Assembly: GCA_022592445.1 (NCBI GenBank)
Contig: JABYQR010000103.1
Location: 1-64,000 of the forward strand
Length of the DNA stretch: 64,000 nt
Source: Cytidiella melzeri
Taxonomy: Eukaryota; Basidiomycota; Agaricomycetes; Polyporales; Irpicaceae
Reading direction: 5' to 3'
In this document: positions 1 to 12,026 of the stretch, one piece after another
Layout of the letters: each line of letters begins with the position of its first letter
How positions within the stretch are numbered: the first letter of the stretch is position 1
The notes under the pieces: generated by a model
Database searches by the model: none
The model's input: only the letters and a program-made list of their open reading frames with translations
Told to the model about the DNA's origin: nothing
Made by a program: the position numbers and the translations under genes

Positions 1-809
1 CACCAACAGTTCTTGTCAATCTCCGAGATCTTTGAGTTCTTAACCAGCCAAGTCAACTGGGTGCTGTAGTTGCGGTAGAATTTGGCCCAGTTGCCTAAAG
101 TGCGGAATCCCTTCTGCTTACAGCTGGCTACGTACTCTATCAGGCCTTGTCTTGTATAAAGCGCCGTGGCGTCCGCACCTGGGTAGCACTTGAAGACCTC
201 TGCTCTCTAGTCTTTGTAGGTTTCAGTCTGCGCGTAGCTTTCAAGTTCCTCCCACTGGTCCTGGACCATGATGTCTACATAGTTCGTGGTGTACTTCTTT
301 TTTGCCTACGCGTCCTGCACATTCACACGGGTGAATAGCGTTCCAAGGGCGTCAAAGTAGCGAGCCAACATCTGGGGCTCTGACGGATTTAACTTAGGCG
401 CATGCTTGTCCCCTATCAATGGCATGGTTTGTACTGCAGCCATCGCGACTACTAGCCTTGTGTTTGGTGGAAATTGTTGTATTTTAGTTCAAATGCCTCC
501 TATTATTGCTGTTGTGGGAGATTGCGAACGGGCTTGAGGAGCGAATGGCATGGATGAGGGGTTAGAGGGAGGAAGAGGAACTTCCAAGGGGGAGTCGGGG
601 CTGGTTGAAGTGACGTTTGGTGTAGAGAATTCTGGAGTTGGAGACCTGGAACTTGGCGCAGGAGTAGCTTGTTGCCTTCGATTTTTGCGGGCTATCGCTT
701 GTCCTCACCTGATGATTGCTTCTGGGTCATCCTGTGCTTCCGTTGATACAGAGCTCAGTAAACTTCTGCCCCTTTTTCTCCTCGGAATTCTGGATCCTCT
801 AGAACTCAT
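1..809 (-). pseudogene. Degenerate Ty3/gypsy-like gag fragment
   Basis: Read on the minus strand from an ATG at 809, one frame runs to the window edge and is broken only by about four stop codons. It gives a basic, Pro/Ser-rich N-terminus and then a conserved block starting near 440 (MAAVQTMPLIGDKHAPKLNP) that leads to RYFDALGTLF, YPGADATALYT and YVASCKQKG. These words are typical of gag-like polyproteins of basidiomycete Ty3/gypsy elements (family knowledge). The stops are TGA or TAG where CGA or CAG would fit. It is a non-functional relic and continues beyond position 1. Pol is not visible. Family assignment rests on remembered sequence style, so it is moderate. Confidence 0.6.
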
Positions 810-1263
810 TTTGCCTTCTTTCTGCGAAGCACAAGTGAAAACTAGCAAAATCTATAGAGACCCCTCGCGGTGGGCTCTAAAATGAAACACTAGTGTGCGC
901 TCCAAAACTAGTTACAACCCCAAAGACAACACAACCAACCACAAAGTGGCAATAGGAGTGTAAGGGTGTGGGAGCATGGTAGTGTGAAAGTGTGCGAGGT
1001 GGTCTTTAGAGTCATAAGTTACCTGTGCTGTAAGGAGTGACAAGGTTTGTGATAATAAAGGTTTTGTATAAATTGAGCTAGGAGGGCAAAGCACCACGCG
1101 TATTGCGGGCAAATGGGTGGGCGGTGCGGTGAAAGCGAAAGAGGCTTAGCGCCAACACAAAGTGGACCCGCGCGAGACACCAAGTCTCAATGAAAACAAT
1201 GCGCAGAAAGTTGCAAACAGCAAACACAAACGCAGTACGAGTCCCAAACACAAAACACAGTTG

Positions 1264-1968
1264 CTAATGAAGATGAAGGTGGTTGCTGTAAAACGCAGTC
1301 ACAGTGAAAGTAAACACGCTAAGCTCGACGCAGTGAAGATGAAACGCAGACGCAGTAACACAGTAAAATAACACAGTTAGGAATAAAAGCAATGCAATGA
1401 AACCAAACAAATCGCAGACAAAGGGTGAACTAGTTGGACACAAAACACCACGTAAGTCTATGCTAGACTGAAGTCGGTTTGACTCGATCAATTGGTTGCA
1501 GGAGCAATAGTGAAGGACAACTCCTCCAGAGTGGTGATGTGTGTTACAAGCAAAAGCATGGCCGACAATGACGTTGGCAGAGCTTGTGAGATTGAACTGG
1601 ATGAATTTGCACTTGTGGACAACTCCTTCAAAGTCTGGCGAGAGCCAACAATCTGGATGCGGTGCAAGTGGGTGGTCACAGTTGAGCGGGACAAAAGGAC
1701 CGGAGCACAGGGGAATTGGGTGATTGCTCTGTGTGTTGCAATAAGAGCAACTATCAAATGAGTCCGCAACCGAGGCAACGGGCGACGCTGGCAAAGGGGA
1801 TTTAGTGGTGGATCTCTTGGGGGAGGCTGTAGGCGGAGGGATGATGGGGTAACAGCAAAGGACGTTGTGTCGCGGGCGGTTAGGACAGCAATAATCTGGC
1901 AAGTGCGGAATTGTTAGACAATAGCAGCAAACACGAGGCGGGTTGTGAATTGAAGGTGCAGTGGACAT
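1264..1968 (-). other. Cys/His-rich open frame of unknown status
   Basis: An open minus-strand frame of about 230 codons has many Cys and His residues (for example CCYCLTIPHLPDYCC and CSYCNTQSNHPIPLC) but no zinc-finger spacing I can name. It lies between two retroelement relics, and its C-terminal third is hydrophobic and repetitive in style. It may be part of a degraded element or a chance open frame in low-complexity GTGAGT-like DNA. No function can be assigned. Confidence 0.2.
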
Positions 1969-2689
1969 AAACGTGGTTGAGAATGCAATAGAGCAACGCA
2001 GGAGAGGCTACAGCTTATTGACGCAAAGAGACTCCCTCAACGCGAGCGCAAAGTGTAAAGAAAACTCTGAGAAGTGGGGGGGGAGAGGTAGATTGTATTC
2101 ATACGCAGTACAGACAACACCTTTGATATATTTAAACCCATCTCTTAAACCTTTCCTTCTTTGTCCTAATCCCAAACGCGAGAGCAAGAAACCAGTGCAC
2201 CAGAGTACTTCCACCAACGGAGGCAAAGTAATCAGCAAATCAACGCTCGGCAGGACACAGTGTTAGTCGAGGCGGAGATCCAACGCGCGCCTTTACGACT
2301 GAAAGAGCGCCACAGTTGCAAGCAGGTGATGCTGCGCCGTCCAGGAGTCGCACAGCGTGGCGTGATAGGAGCCTCTGTGGTCCGCGAGTCAAATTTCTTC
2401 TAACGTTGGTCCAACCTGCATCTGAAACACTTTGTAGCTGGCCGGTCCGTAATCCAATGCAAAGAGCACGTGTCTGCGAGTTAGAGGCTAGTGCGAGTCC
2501 CTGGCCTTGGATATTTCCGGCAGGTCACTGCCCCTTGGCAAGCCCTCGGATCCTCAGTGAATATCCTGTGCCCGCAACACTGGGAAAGTGGGGAATTTGC
2601 CGCTTAGGAGGACGCGGGCCGTGCAAATGGCCGGATGCTGCTGTGTCTCCGTGCTTAGCTGTTTTCTGGATGTATCAGCGCCTGGAGTG

Positions 2690-3193
2690 AAAGTAATGAA
2701 TAGTGATCGATCATTCACCATGTGTGAAGTTGATCCGGTATCACCAATTCAGGCAGCTTGGGAGACAAGTAAACAATCTTCTTCCTCCATTAGGAAGCCA
2801 TACTCATCAAGTTCTCCTTTAGAATTCTCCTCGGTGGTGACGTTGGAATACTCCTTTCGTCCATGCCCTTTCCCATGCCTCTTTCCATTACTCTCCTTCT
2901 TTTCCTTCTTTCCGGACTTCTGACCATGTCCCTTTTTCTCCTCATCCCAACACTCAGGTTTGATGTGCCCTTCTCAGCCACAGCTGTGGCAGAAGACACC
3001 TTTTCTAAATTTATATTTCCTCGGCTCTGTTGGCGTACAATGCCGTATCAGAGGTTACGCAATCCTTCCGCTGTTCTTCTTCTTGTAGAATACGGCCTGT
3101 AAGATTTGCTGACATCAGATTGTTATCAAGTGTGATAGACGAGACAAGGGGGTCCCAAGATGAGGGTAGCGCCGTTAAAATGATGGATGCTAA
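2690..3193 (-). pseudogene. Ty1/copia gag C-terminus, zinc knuckle and protease start (relic)
   Basis: Minus strand. The frame enters with SIILTALPSSWDPLVSSI, a typical copia gag (UBN2-type) word, passes QEEEQRK and then a CCHC zinc knuckle (CHSCGxEGHIKPEC). The expected Trp before EGH is TGA here. It continues through a Lys-rich linker to GDTGSTSHM, the D-T/S-G aspartic protease motif. A frameshift and stops near 3010 show it is dead. It joins exactly to the gag N-terminus at 10511-10951 once the solo LTR and the DNA transposons between them are removed. Downstream integrase and reverse transcriptase are not recognisable. Confidence 0.8.
3189..3193. repeat. Target-site duplication GCTAA of the solo LTR (left)
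   Basis: GCTAA here is repeated at 10506-10510. Removing one copy plus everything between restores the copia gag reading frame (DNELA then SIILTALP). Confidence 0.8.
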
Positions 3194-3362
3194 TGTCAGA
3201 AGCACAACCAAACTCTATGCAGAGCGGGGGAGTGACGACGGGGGTGGAGAAACGACGCTAACTCAGATGGACAATGACGACAGGGGAATATGTGATGAGG
3301 AGGAGTGGAGACACAACGACGAGGGATCAGCCAGCAATGAGCTGAAGACCAGGTTTATATTA
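3194..3362. mobile_element. Solo LTR, left part
   Basis: The inserted unit begins TGTCAG here and ends TGTGACA at 10505, giving the TGTCA...TGACA inverted ends of an LTR. It is flanked by a 5-bp GCTAA duplication. The two parts total about 490 bp with no coding capacity, so it is best read as a solo LTR. Element B interrupts it at a TA dinucleotide. Confidence 0.7.
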
Positions 3363-3520
3363 AGATAGGCCCAGTACACTCCCCGCTACATCACATGACA
3401 GGTGTGACGGCACTTGCGTCCATTTTGGTGGGGGGCCACAATTGTAAACTTAATTCCAGGCTCATGGAGCCATATAGAAACAATATAAAACCGGAGAACT
3501 ATACACAAAGATGTTTGCTA

Positions 3521-6500
3521 CAGTGCCCCGCGCCAAAAACCGACACGCGTCGGGAGTGCTCGAAAATCGTCGTAGCAGCTTAGATATTTGAGATTTGGAA
3601 GGAAACTAGTCAAGCTGACTGTAAATCTGCAAATTATTAATTTTGAGCGCCTATTCTCAATTTTGGGACGAAAATTTTTAATTAGTGGTCTGCAGCGACC
3701 AATTCCCTACCGACCAGACCTCAACAATCTCTATGCCTCGAGCACGGAAAAAAGTCCGCCTTGCACGATCGCAGCGGCCTGCTGGAGCACGACACTTCAA
3801 CAATGGCCTGATTGTTGACATTGAAGCTCTACATTTTGACCCAGATTATAATCCGCTCGACATGGACAACATTGATGAGCTTGACAGCGACAGCGACATA
3901 CCAGTCATAATGGACAGTTTTACCATCAACGACCTGGATAACGGGGTCTTGGATTTGATTGAGAATGAGTCGATGGAGGTCAGCGATGTCGATGAAGATC
4001 TTGCGGCGGAAGAAGAAGCAGCCCGCGAGGAAGCCGCGGTTTTTGAGGCCGTGAGGCTGGAGAAAGATTTCTGGAAAGCAGCGTTGAATCAGGTCCGTGA
4101 TAACAGACATTTGTGACTGTCAGAAATGCTCACTTGTGTGATTAAACAGAAGCCAGCCGACAGGCAGCAACTTCCACGCCTCAAGGCTCGAGGAACTTAT
4201 TCCGGAGGAGGGACATCAACAGCATATCGGAAACAGGCTATGTTGAAGAAGGCGGCAGTGGGCTGCAGCCGTGTTGACAGCTATTTCCGTACTCGAGCCC
4301 CTTCTCCATTGTCGGCTTCAGTGTGTGATGTTCCCGAATCTCGGGTTGAAGCTACCCAGCCAGTCACGTTAAATGAACAGGGTAATTCTGTTACGGAAAA
4401 CATGAACCAACTCAGCACTTACGCAACATTCAACTTTTTCAGGTCCAGTGCCAGGTCCTTTAGCCTTGGCTTCCAATATCACAGCCAAAGTCACGGCTAT
4501 GGCAGATGCAGAACAATCTGTGCCGACTTCACAAAGTCAGAGCTCGCACGCTTTGGATTTTCTCGACCCTGTGGACAACGACGACAACGAGGCTCGTGAT
4601 GTTGATATTAATGACAAGGTATCGATGCGTCTCAGTAAACTCATCAGCTTGGCAAAGAGGCACAAGTCAGCAATAGCCTTGTTCAAGCTGCATACATTGA
4701 AGATGTATCTCGATCTTCACAGCCAAATGAAAATCAATCCCCGCATCAAGAATCCGGCTCAGCGAGCAAGCCTCAGTATTGCACGTTCAGTTGGGAAGGG
4801 TCCTTATTTTGCCCGCCAACTTCGACATCTAAAATATTATGTCCATCGCTTCGGCACTCTTCCTCCAAGTCATACCGGACGGCATCATGCTCACCCATCT
4901 TTACTGAACAACGAGCATATTTTAGTTGCAGTACGCCGCTATCTTACAGTCTTGGCTGATGGGGAAGTAAGTCTATCTTTCCATTCCAAGCCAACATCTT
5001 AGAGCAAGGATCAATTCTTACCAATGACTCATGACAGATCACTCCGCTCAAGCTCGTGAAACAAGTAAACAAAGTGATTATTCCGAACTTAGGGCTTGGT
5101 CTGGGTGGATCAAAAATTACCGAAGATACTGCATGCCGATGGCTGCGAAAACTTGGCTATGAACGACGTCTAGTCACAAAGGGAGCGTATGTTGATGGTC
5201 ACGAACGGCCCGATGTTGTTGAGTATCGAACAAAATTCTTGAAAGAGATTCAGTCACTCGAAAGGTAAGTTATGTTCGGCTTCAATCACTGACTTGATTA
5301 CTTATTAACATAATTTAGGCTTCGGGCTCAATATGAAGGAAAAGACTTGGAACCTGTCCTGCCAGTACTCAGCGACCCCACAGAAAGGCGTCACATTGCG
5401 ATATTCCAAGATGAAAGCATTTTCCATGTCGGTGATCTTGTCAAGTCGGTGTGGGTACGGCAAGGTCGAATGCCATTACCGAAGAAAGGCCAAGGTAGAC
5501 CAATCCACGTGTCAGATTTTGTGGTCAAAGATACCGGCCGTCTATGCCTGTCACCGGAGCAGGTCGAGTCACAGATGTCACTTCCGCCTGAGCAACGATT
5601 GCCAGGCTTTGATGCGCAAGAGATCATGTACCCTGGTAAGAACTACGATGGGTACTGGACAGCAGAGAAACTTCTCAATCAGGTGAGTGAAACAGCAAAT
5701 ACAGTACTACGTAGACTCACAAGGTTTTAGCTGCAACGGACCGTGAAAATCTTCGATTACATGTTTCCAGGCTGTGTCGCCACATTTTATCTAGACCACT
5801 CGACCGGACATGGAGCCTATGCCCCTGATTCGCTGAATGCACGCAAAATGAACGTGAATCCGGGTGGTAATCAGCGCTCAATGCATGCAACCACAATTCC
5901 AATGGACAATCCTCACCCAGAACTTCGCGGTCAGCACCAAGAAATGGATTTTCCGGCCAATCTTCCTCCAGACCACAAGTACTACAGCTTCCGCGGTCAG
6001 CCCAAGGGAATGCGCGTTGTACTGGAAGAGCGTGGCTTACACGAATGGATTCGCGAGAAGAATGGTGGTCGGAAACCCATCGGGATCTGCGACAACTGTA
6101 AGTTGTCTCAGAAAGCTCGAGATAAGAAGGCACGGGAGGAGGCAGCTGCAAAGATTGGAGCTGATGACGGCGACGATCAATGGGTGGACAACGACAACCC
6201 CGAGGAACGCAACGTCGATCCAATCAACGACACCCCACACTGCTGCATGCTTCGCGTGCTTTCGACTCAGGCGGATTTTCAGTCGGAGAAGCCTATGATC
6301 CAAATCTTCTTGGAACAAGCCGGACACAAGTGCTACTTCCTCCCGAAGTTCCACTGTGAGTTCAATCCCATCGAGATGTACTGGGGCTGGGTAAAGCGAC
6401 GTGAGTCGAGTCTCTTATATCAATGCTCGTGCCCGTTGCTGATGTGTAGGGAAATTCAGGTTTCCGGTGCCTCACTGATGGCACATTCCAAACAGGAAAA

Positions 6501-7493
6501 GACCTGCTGCCAGAGCTGCTCAATTCATGTGAAACCAAGACTATCCGCGCTTTCTTTCGGAAGTCGTGGCGGTACATAGATGCATACAGGTAAGCTGTTT
6601 ATGCCGGCTCACTGTTCTTTCCGTGCTCAGGCATCATTACCCTCTCTGTCCAGCAAGGGCCTCAGTAACAGGCAAGTAGAGTTTGCAGTCAAGAAATACA
6701 CCTCGCACAGGCGCATTCCGAATGGTATTATGATGAACCTGGGAATGCTCGAGAATCCCACCTGAGGCGGGCACGATCCAACAACCTGGCCGCACAAGCA
6801 GCCCGGGCCATTCTCAATCACGCACCCACCGGGGAGTACCGTTTGCGATTCTTCCCAACCAAACCCACACGTTGCGACCATTGCAACGTTTTTCACTCCC
6901 GCGCACATATCCTCAACCAGTGCACGCGGTACTGACGGCCGCGGCGCAATTTTTTGGAGTTCCTCAGAAACTCGGCTGATCCTGCTCCTGCTCTTCACAC
7001 TTTCCTACTCGAGAATCCTCTTGCTTTCACTTTCGATCACGCTCCCAGTATTGATGAGACATCTCTCACTTAGTTGCATACTTTCTTTGCGCGTTTTGCG
7101 CGTCTTGACTATCAGTCTCCCTGTTGCGCATATCCTACTGTGCGTATATTACCTTAGTTTGTACCGTCCCTGGCCCCCCCAACGAATAATATTACTGATT
7201 TTTTTAAAAAAAGAGGCGGACACGATGAGCGGTATATGGGGGTCGTGTGCAGTATTTGGGGTCCGCATTACTCGATTTAGTAATTAGACGCTTACCATAT
7301 TAGGAAACTCTCAATTTCCGTGTTGAGAAATTTTCAAACGTCGAACGGGAGGAAAGTAATGAGATAGTTCAACAGCTATACATTATCTCTATACATTGCA
7401 CATGTTTTTGGTAAGTCTAACAATTTTCTGTCATAAGAGATACGAAGGTTGAAAACGGGGCGCCAAGAGGTCGGTTTTGAGCGCGGGGCACTG
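3521..7493 (+). mobile_element. Tc1/mariner-like element A (inner, nested in B)
   Basis: A second inverted-repeat pair, CAGTGCCCCGCGC at 3521 and its complement ending at 7493, matches in about 22 of 24 positions. It is flanked by TA at 3519-3520 and 7494-7495. The 3.97-kb unit contains transposase A, in the same orientation as transposase B. Positions 6766-7493 hold only the 3' non-coding part of the element. The nesting order A within B within LTR within copia gag follows from the duplications. Confidence 0.88.
3733..6765 (+). CDS. Transposase A, DDE type (IS630-Tc1-mariner superfamily), intact
   Basis: About eight exons joined by short GT-AG introns (first intron 4093-4149) give roughly 870 residues from MPRARKK at 3733 to a TGA at 6765. 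The N-terminal 300 residues include acidic stretches. Then come a helix-turn-helix-like segment (ITEDTACRWLRKLGY, DGHERPDV) and the catalytic RNase-H-like core: first Asp in IFQDESIF (about 5405), second Asp in FYLDHSTGHG (about 5790), and Glu in FLPKFHCEFNPIEMYWGW (about 6345). The NPIE motif and TA target site agree on the superfamily. Basic tail IRAFFRKSWRYIDAYR follows. No internal stop was found after splicing, unlike its relative B. Exon limits near 4442, 6452 and 6653 are by eye. Confidence 0.82.
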
Positions 7494-7693
7494 TAGAATT
7501 CTTAGGTTACAAATTTTTAGAGACGGTAGTCGTAAGGGAGCAACATCCAAAAACACCGCAGAGAACGAGCGCTAAGAGACGTTATTCGGAACTGCAGAAT
7601 AGATGAATGTTTTCCAATGGCAAGCTGACCGAAACAGTGCGCAAACATTATAGAGGGACCTGCACCTTCACGACTGGCAGAGAGGCTACTGCT

Positions 7694-9941
7694 ATGGCAA
7701 GAATGTCGAAGAGAAAACATGCCGCCATTAGCAACCTTGGCAAGCATGCTCAGCCTTCAAAGCAGCCAAGGCAAGCGGCACTCAATGAGAATAACAAAGA
7801 GAATAAAGTGAGTCTCATATTATGATGTAGATGAGACATGTATGACTCACATGCGTGTCTCAGGGCACTGCGCGCGATGACAGTGGTCTGCACATCTCCG
7901 CGACAACAGTTGAAGCAAGCCTAGAGCAAGCTGCATGTCTTAGAACGCAGATGTCAACAACGTTTGATGAAATCTGCCAGCCGACCTGGGCACCAGAGAC
8001 CGCCAGCACGACATACCATGAGCCCATGCAAATTGAGACACTCACATCTGTTCCTGAGGCTTCATTGGATCTCGAACCAACCGTGACACCAGGGACGCGT
8101 CGAGCTTGGCTTTGCGCAACGACTCTGATGCACAGTTCAAGCCCCCTCCATCTGTTGCTGAAGCTCGAGCTGCATGCTGCATGGATAGATGTCAAGAACA
8201 TCCTGCAGCCCCGTCGGAAATCTGGACGCGGGCATTTGACTTTTCGAGGTGACGAGGGATTGCGGAGGCGGCTGGGACAGATGCGGATGTTCTTGTACAA
8301 GTATGTCCATGGGACAATGAGCTGGATCTCTGCATCAGTAAACACTATGCACGACACAGAGGCAAGCACTTACATGGCAAGACGACTCCGCGAGTGGACG
8401 AGAGCGTTCATGAAGAATCGTCAGGCACTCCCGTACAGCGGATTGGTCAACGGCTATTGGAACGCATGCCTCCTCGATCAAAAACCCGACCTAGCAATTG
8501 AGGTTCTGGACCACCTGCAAAGTGTCGGGAAATCTGTCCGTGCGCAAGACATTGTCGACTTCACTGCCAGAGCGGACGTTCAAGCAAATCATGGACTCAC
8601 AAGAGCTGTTTGTCTGTCAACGGCGCAGACCTGGATGCGTTGTCTTGACTATCGCTGGATGAAGAGCCCCCACGGACAGTTTGTTGATGGACATGAGCGA
8701 GAAGATGTTGTGGCGTACCAAAACAACATTTTCCTCCCTGCCCTCGCTGATCTTGATCCCGACGTTCTTCACTTCAATCCGGATGGCACAGTAGTTCCTA
8801 TCCCTGGCAATACTCCCCTGCCACGCAATTTGCGAGTCGTCTACTGGTTCCATGACAAGTCAACGTTTTATGCCCATGATCACCGTATCATCCAATGGGT
8901 GAATAGGGGCGAAAAGGTGGTCCCTCGTGCCAAAGGTGAAGGGGCTTCATTGATGGTTGCTGACTTCGTCTCGGCCAATTTTGGCTGGCTGCGTTCACCA
9001 GATGGCATGGAATCTGCACGGGTTTTGTTCAAAGCCGGGCTGGCCCGCAATGGCTACTTCACTAACAATGACATCGTCGCTCAGCTCACTGCTGCCATGG
9101 ACATCCTCCAGCAACACTATCCCGGAATGAGGCACATCTTCATTCTCGACAATGCAACAACTCACCTCAAGCGCGCCGATGATGCTCTGTCAGCTTGTTG
9201 GATGTCTTTGAATCCAACAAAGGATGGCCAACCAATGTTTGGCGTTGATATCAAGCAAAGCACACCTACCGGTCAGAGAAAGGTTCGAGTTCGGATGGCC
9301 AACGGACAGCTTGCAGACGGTCGCCCCCAGTCTTTGTATTATCCACCAGGACATCCTTGCGCAGGTGTTTTCAAAGGGATGGCGACCATTCTTGGAGAAC
9401 GTGGTATCAATGTGGAAGGTCTTCGTGTGGAGTGCCCGAAGTTCAGGTGCCTGCCGCCCAGGCTTTCGTGCTGCTGCCGCGGGATCCTCTACAATCAGCC
9501 GGATTTCAAGAATGTCGAGAGCATAGTGGAGAAGCATTGTAGAGAGCAAGGCTTCAAGGTACTCTACTTACCAAAATTCCACTGTGAACTCAACCCGATT
9601 GAGCAATGCTGGGGCGTGGCAAAGTGAGAGTATCGGATGTTCCCTGACTCCTCACTCGAAGCTGACCTTGAGAGGAACGTTGTCGCCGCGCTGGACAGTA
9701 TATCGGTGACTGACATTTGCAAGTACGTACGGAAATTCTCGTGCTACAAAGTTTACTACTGATGTGCTTTGACATCCCTCGACTCAACAGATTTTATATT
9801 TGTGCCAGCCGTTTCATGGACGGATATTGACGCGGCTTGTCAGGCAAGCAAGCTGCGTGGGCCGCAAAAGAGTACCGTGGCCATCGTGTTCTCCCTCACC
9901 ACATCTTTGCATTTATGGATGAGGCCGGTGTTTCTCCCTGA
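7694..9941 (+). pseudogene. Transposase B, DDE type, broken by premature stops
   Basis: It starts at MARMSKRKHAA, with an intron at about 7806-7862, then a long exon. Catalytic residues are visible: Asp in YWFHDKSTFYAHD (about 8850), Asp in FILDNATTHLKR (about 9145) and Glu in YLPKFHCELNPIEQCWG (about 9600). A Cys cluster (ECPKFRCLPPRLSCCC) precedes the third acidic residue. Right after GVAK an in-frame TGA (9625-9627) replaces what is normally Arg. The frame resumes EYRMFPDSSLEADLERNVV, and a last exon (from about 9791) has a second TGA at 9828-9830 before RGLSGKQAAWAAKEY. Distantly related to transposase A. Probably inactive. Confidence 0.8.
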
Positions 9942-10183
9942 TTCACTTCTATGCTCATTCACCATCTTTTTCATTGTGCTATATTGTTATGTTTTATGTA
10001 ATCTAGCTCTACGCTGTATTGCACATCCATCTGCGTAGTACAATGGTCATCAACTCATACTGTAGAAATTTTCCGATAACTACCTAACATTACCCAATTG
10101 GGGCTGCCGACGTCTGCCAAAAGTCTTTCACGTGATTGTCACACTGTGACATACGTAGCAGGGAGTGTACTGGGCCTATCTTA

Positions 10184-10505
10184 GTACAATGATGGACCTA
10201 GTACAAGGTGGACGACATTCAAAGTCCAGGAGGTAGAATATAAGGTCTTTAGGGAGCTACAGGGTGGGTTTATATACATCTCAGACAAGGACCCCTGGTA
10301 CTGGGTCTGTACTCCTAACACTGCCGTGGAAACATATGGTGTGCTATGGTGCAATGTTCTGCAATGTTCCACAATGTTCCAGCACCTTCTATGTGACCAG
10401 TCTGTCACATGTACTTGATCACATGCAGGAGCCAAGGGCCATCGATAAGATAAGATAAGGGAAATAAAAGGAAAATAAAAGGAAAAAGTGCGCATGTTTG
10501 TGACA
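10184..10505. mobile_element. Solo LTR, right part
   Basis: Continuation of the LTR that starts at 3194. It contains a TATA-like TTTATATA at about 10268 and ends TGTGACA, followed by the GCTAA duplication (10506-10510). Confidence 0.65.
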
Positions 10506-10510
10506 GCTAA

Positions 10511-10951
10511 CTCGTTATCGGAGATCTTGGTCTTCTGAATAAGGTTAAGACCCTTGATCTTATGGATTTCTTTTTCGAGACTTGCACCGTTGGCGATTAT
10601 GTACCTGAAAAAGTGACGGTGTAGAACAATGAGAGCAACAGCTCCCTCGTTGTTGAATACATTGGATAATGCATCAAACACGTCCTTCAATGTTTCAGAG
10701 GAGACAACGTGGGCCATCCTGTCATTTGATACTCGACGGTGTATGGCGGTGAGCGCTTTTTGGTCCTTCTTGACCCAATCGGCCTGCTGGGCTTTATCAG
10801 CCGGCTTCAGATTTTTTCCGTTGACATACTCTATTAGACCCATATCTGTGAGTATATTGGAGATCTGAACGCACCATGTAATATAGTTATCAGCACCTCG
10901 AAGCGGGTCAATCCAATGGGACCCGGAGCCTTCAGTGGTAGAGGTTGACAT
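10511..10951 (-). pseudogene. Ty1/copia gag N-terminus (relic)
   Basis: The frame starts at ATG 10951 (MSTSTTEGSGSHWIDPLRG) and runs through WCVQISNILTDMGLIEYV and HRRVSNDRMAHVV to LIQKTKISDNELA, where the solo LTR begins. The UBN2/Retrotran_gag style and the exact join to 3193 identify one disrupted copia gag of about 250 residues before the zinc knuckle. Downstream codons after DNELA belong to the LTR and are not gag. Confidence 0.8.
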
Positions 10952-12020
10952 AATGTCGGAGTGATAATGATTGTGATGGGATGCGGCCTAAGGGCGTACT
11001 GCTGACGTATTGTCACCTGAGTTTGAGAACGGGTGATCAAGTCAAGATCTTGAAGAGATAGAGTGTGTGTTTCAGAGCATGGGGCTCATAACCTATTGTG
11101 ATGAGCAGGTTGAGTGCACACAAGATAGAGCAATGAGATGATAAGATTGAAATTGAGACTATACATGAGTTTTTATATCTTTTACCAAAAGCGGAATATC
11201 AGAATAAAGTAACAAGTGCGAAAGCGGATGTGAAGTCATTTAGAGTGGGTTTGTGGAATGAAGTGGGAGCGGAATAGTAAAATTATACATAAGCGCAAAA
11301 TAACAAGTTGAGACCGAGACAAACGGAAATGGAAACGGATGCGAGCGGCGTTAGGCGGAAGACTCAGCCTATTGCGGATGAGTGCATTGGCGCATCACTC
11401 GGTGGACCCTCAAATAACAACAAGTAGTCTTCTTAGGACGGAGTTGAGGTGCAGTGCCTCTGAGGAAGCTGGTTTGGTGACGCTCTCAAGTGGAACAACA
11501 AGGTTGAGTCTGATCAGTGTCATCAGAGCTCATAAACTGGGAGAGAGGAGAGGAGAAGTGAAGTTGAGTGAGGAATTGAGCTTAATCCGGGCTGATAACC
11601 TATTAGAAAGGTATGAGCAGTGGTGCACAACAATGAGCCTTAGGTGAAGGTGGTGGTCAGACAAAGAGATGGGGATCAAAAGTGGTAGTGTTGCATTGAT
11701 CAGAGTAAGTCTTATATACGGTAACTACTGGCGCTAAGCGCGCGATCAATGCGGAGTCTCAATTGAGTCTCAGTATATTCGAACATGGCCTTCTGGGAAT
11801 GCACTCTTTACAATGGAAGACGAATAGAGCACGGAAATGACACGCAAACACAGGTAAACAAAAAATGTAGCATGTGCCATTATGATCGGTGGCAGGGCTC
11901 TCACCACCAATCATAAAACTCACACTCAAACACCCTCTCTACTAGCGTGGTATCGGGAATATCACCCATTTTGATGATACGTGGTACACAGCAATCCGTG
12001 ATCAATCTCGTCCAGCGTCC
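10952..12020. other. Non-coding stretch upstream of the copia relic
   Basis: About 1 kb of GAGTTGAG/GTGGAG-rich sequence with no convincing gene. Part of it should be the leader and 5' LTR of the minus-strand copia relic, but I could not delimit LTR ends or a primer-binding site. The last part is the 3' flank of the GTPase gene. Confidence 0.4.
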
Positions 12021-12026
12021 AAAACC

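Larger units (their letters stand above)
3363..10181 (+). mobile_element. Tc1/mariner-like element B (outer), containing element A
   Basis: Terminal inverted repeats begin AGATAGGCCCAGTACACTCC at 3363 and match the reverse complement ending at 10181. The first 21 bases are identical and about 27 of 29 match. TA flanks both ends (3361-3362 and 10182-10183), the signature of the IS630-Tc1-mariner superfamily. Without the nested element A it is about 2.84 kb and carries transposase B (7694-9941). It sits inside the solo LTR. Position 7496-7690 is its 5' leader. Confidence 0.9.

Noticed and set aside
7855..9627. Long ORF read as a complete transposase
   Set aside because: The frame ends at a TGA immediately after the NPIE block, but coding similarity continues for about 300 bases, so it is a broken gene.
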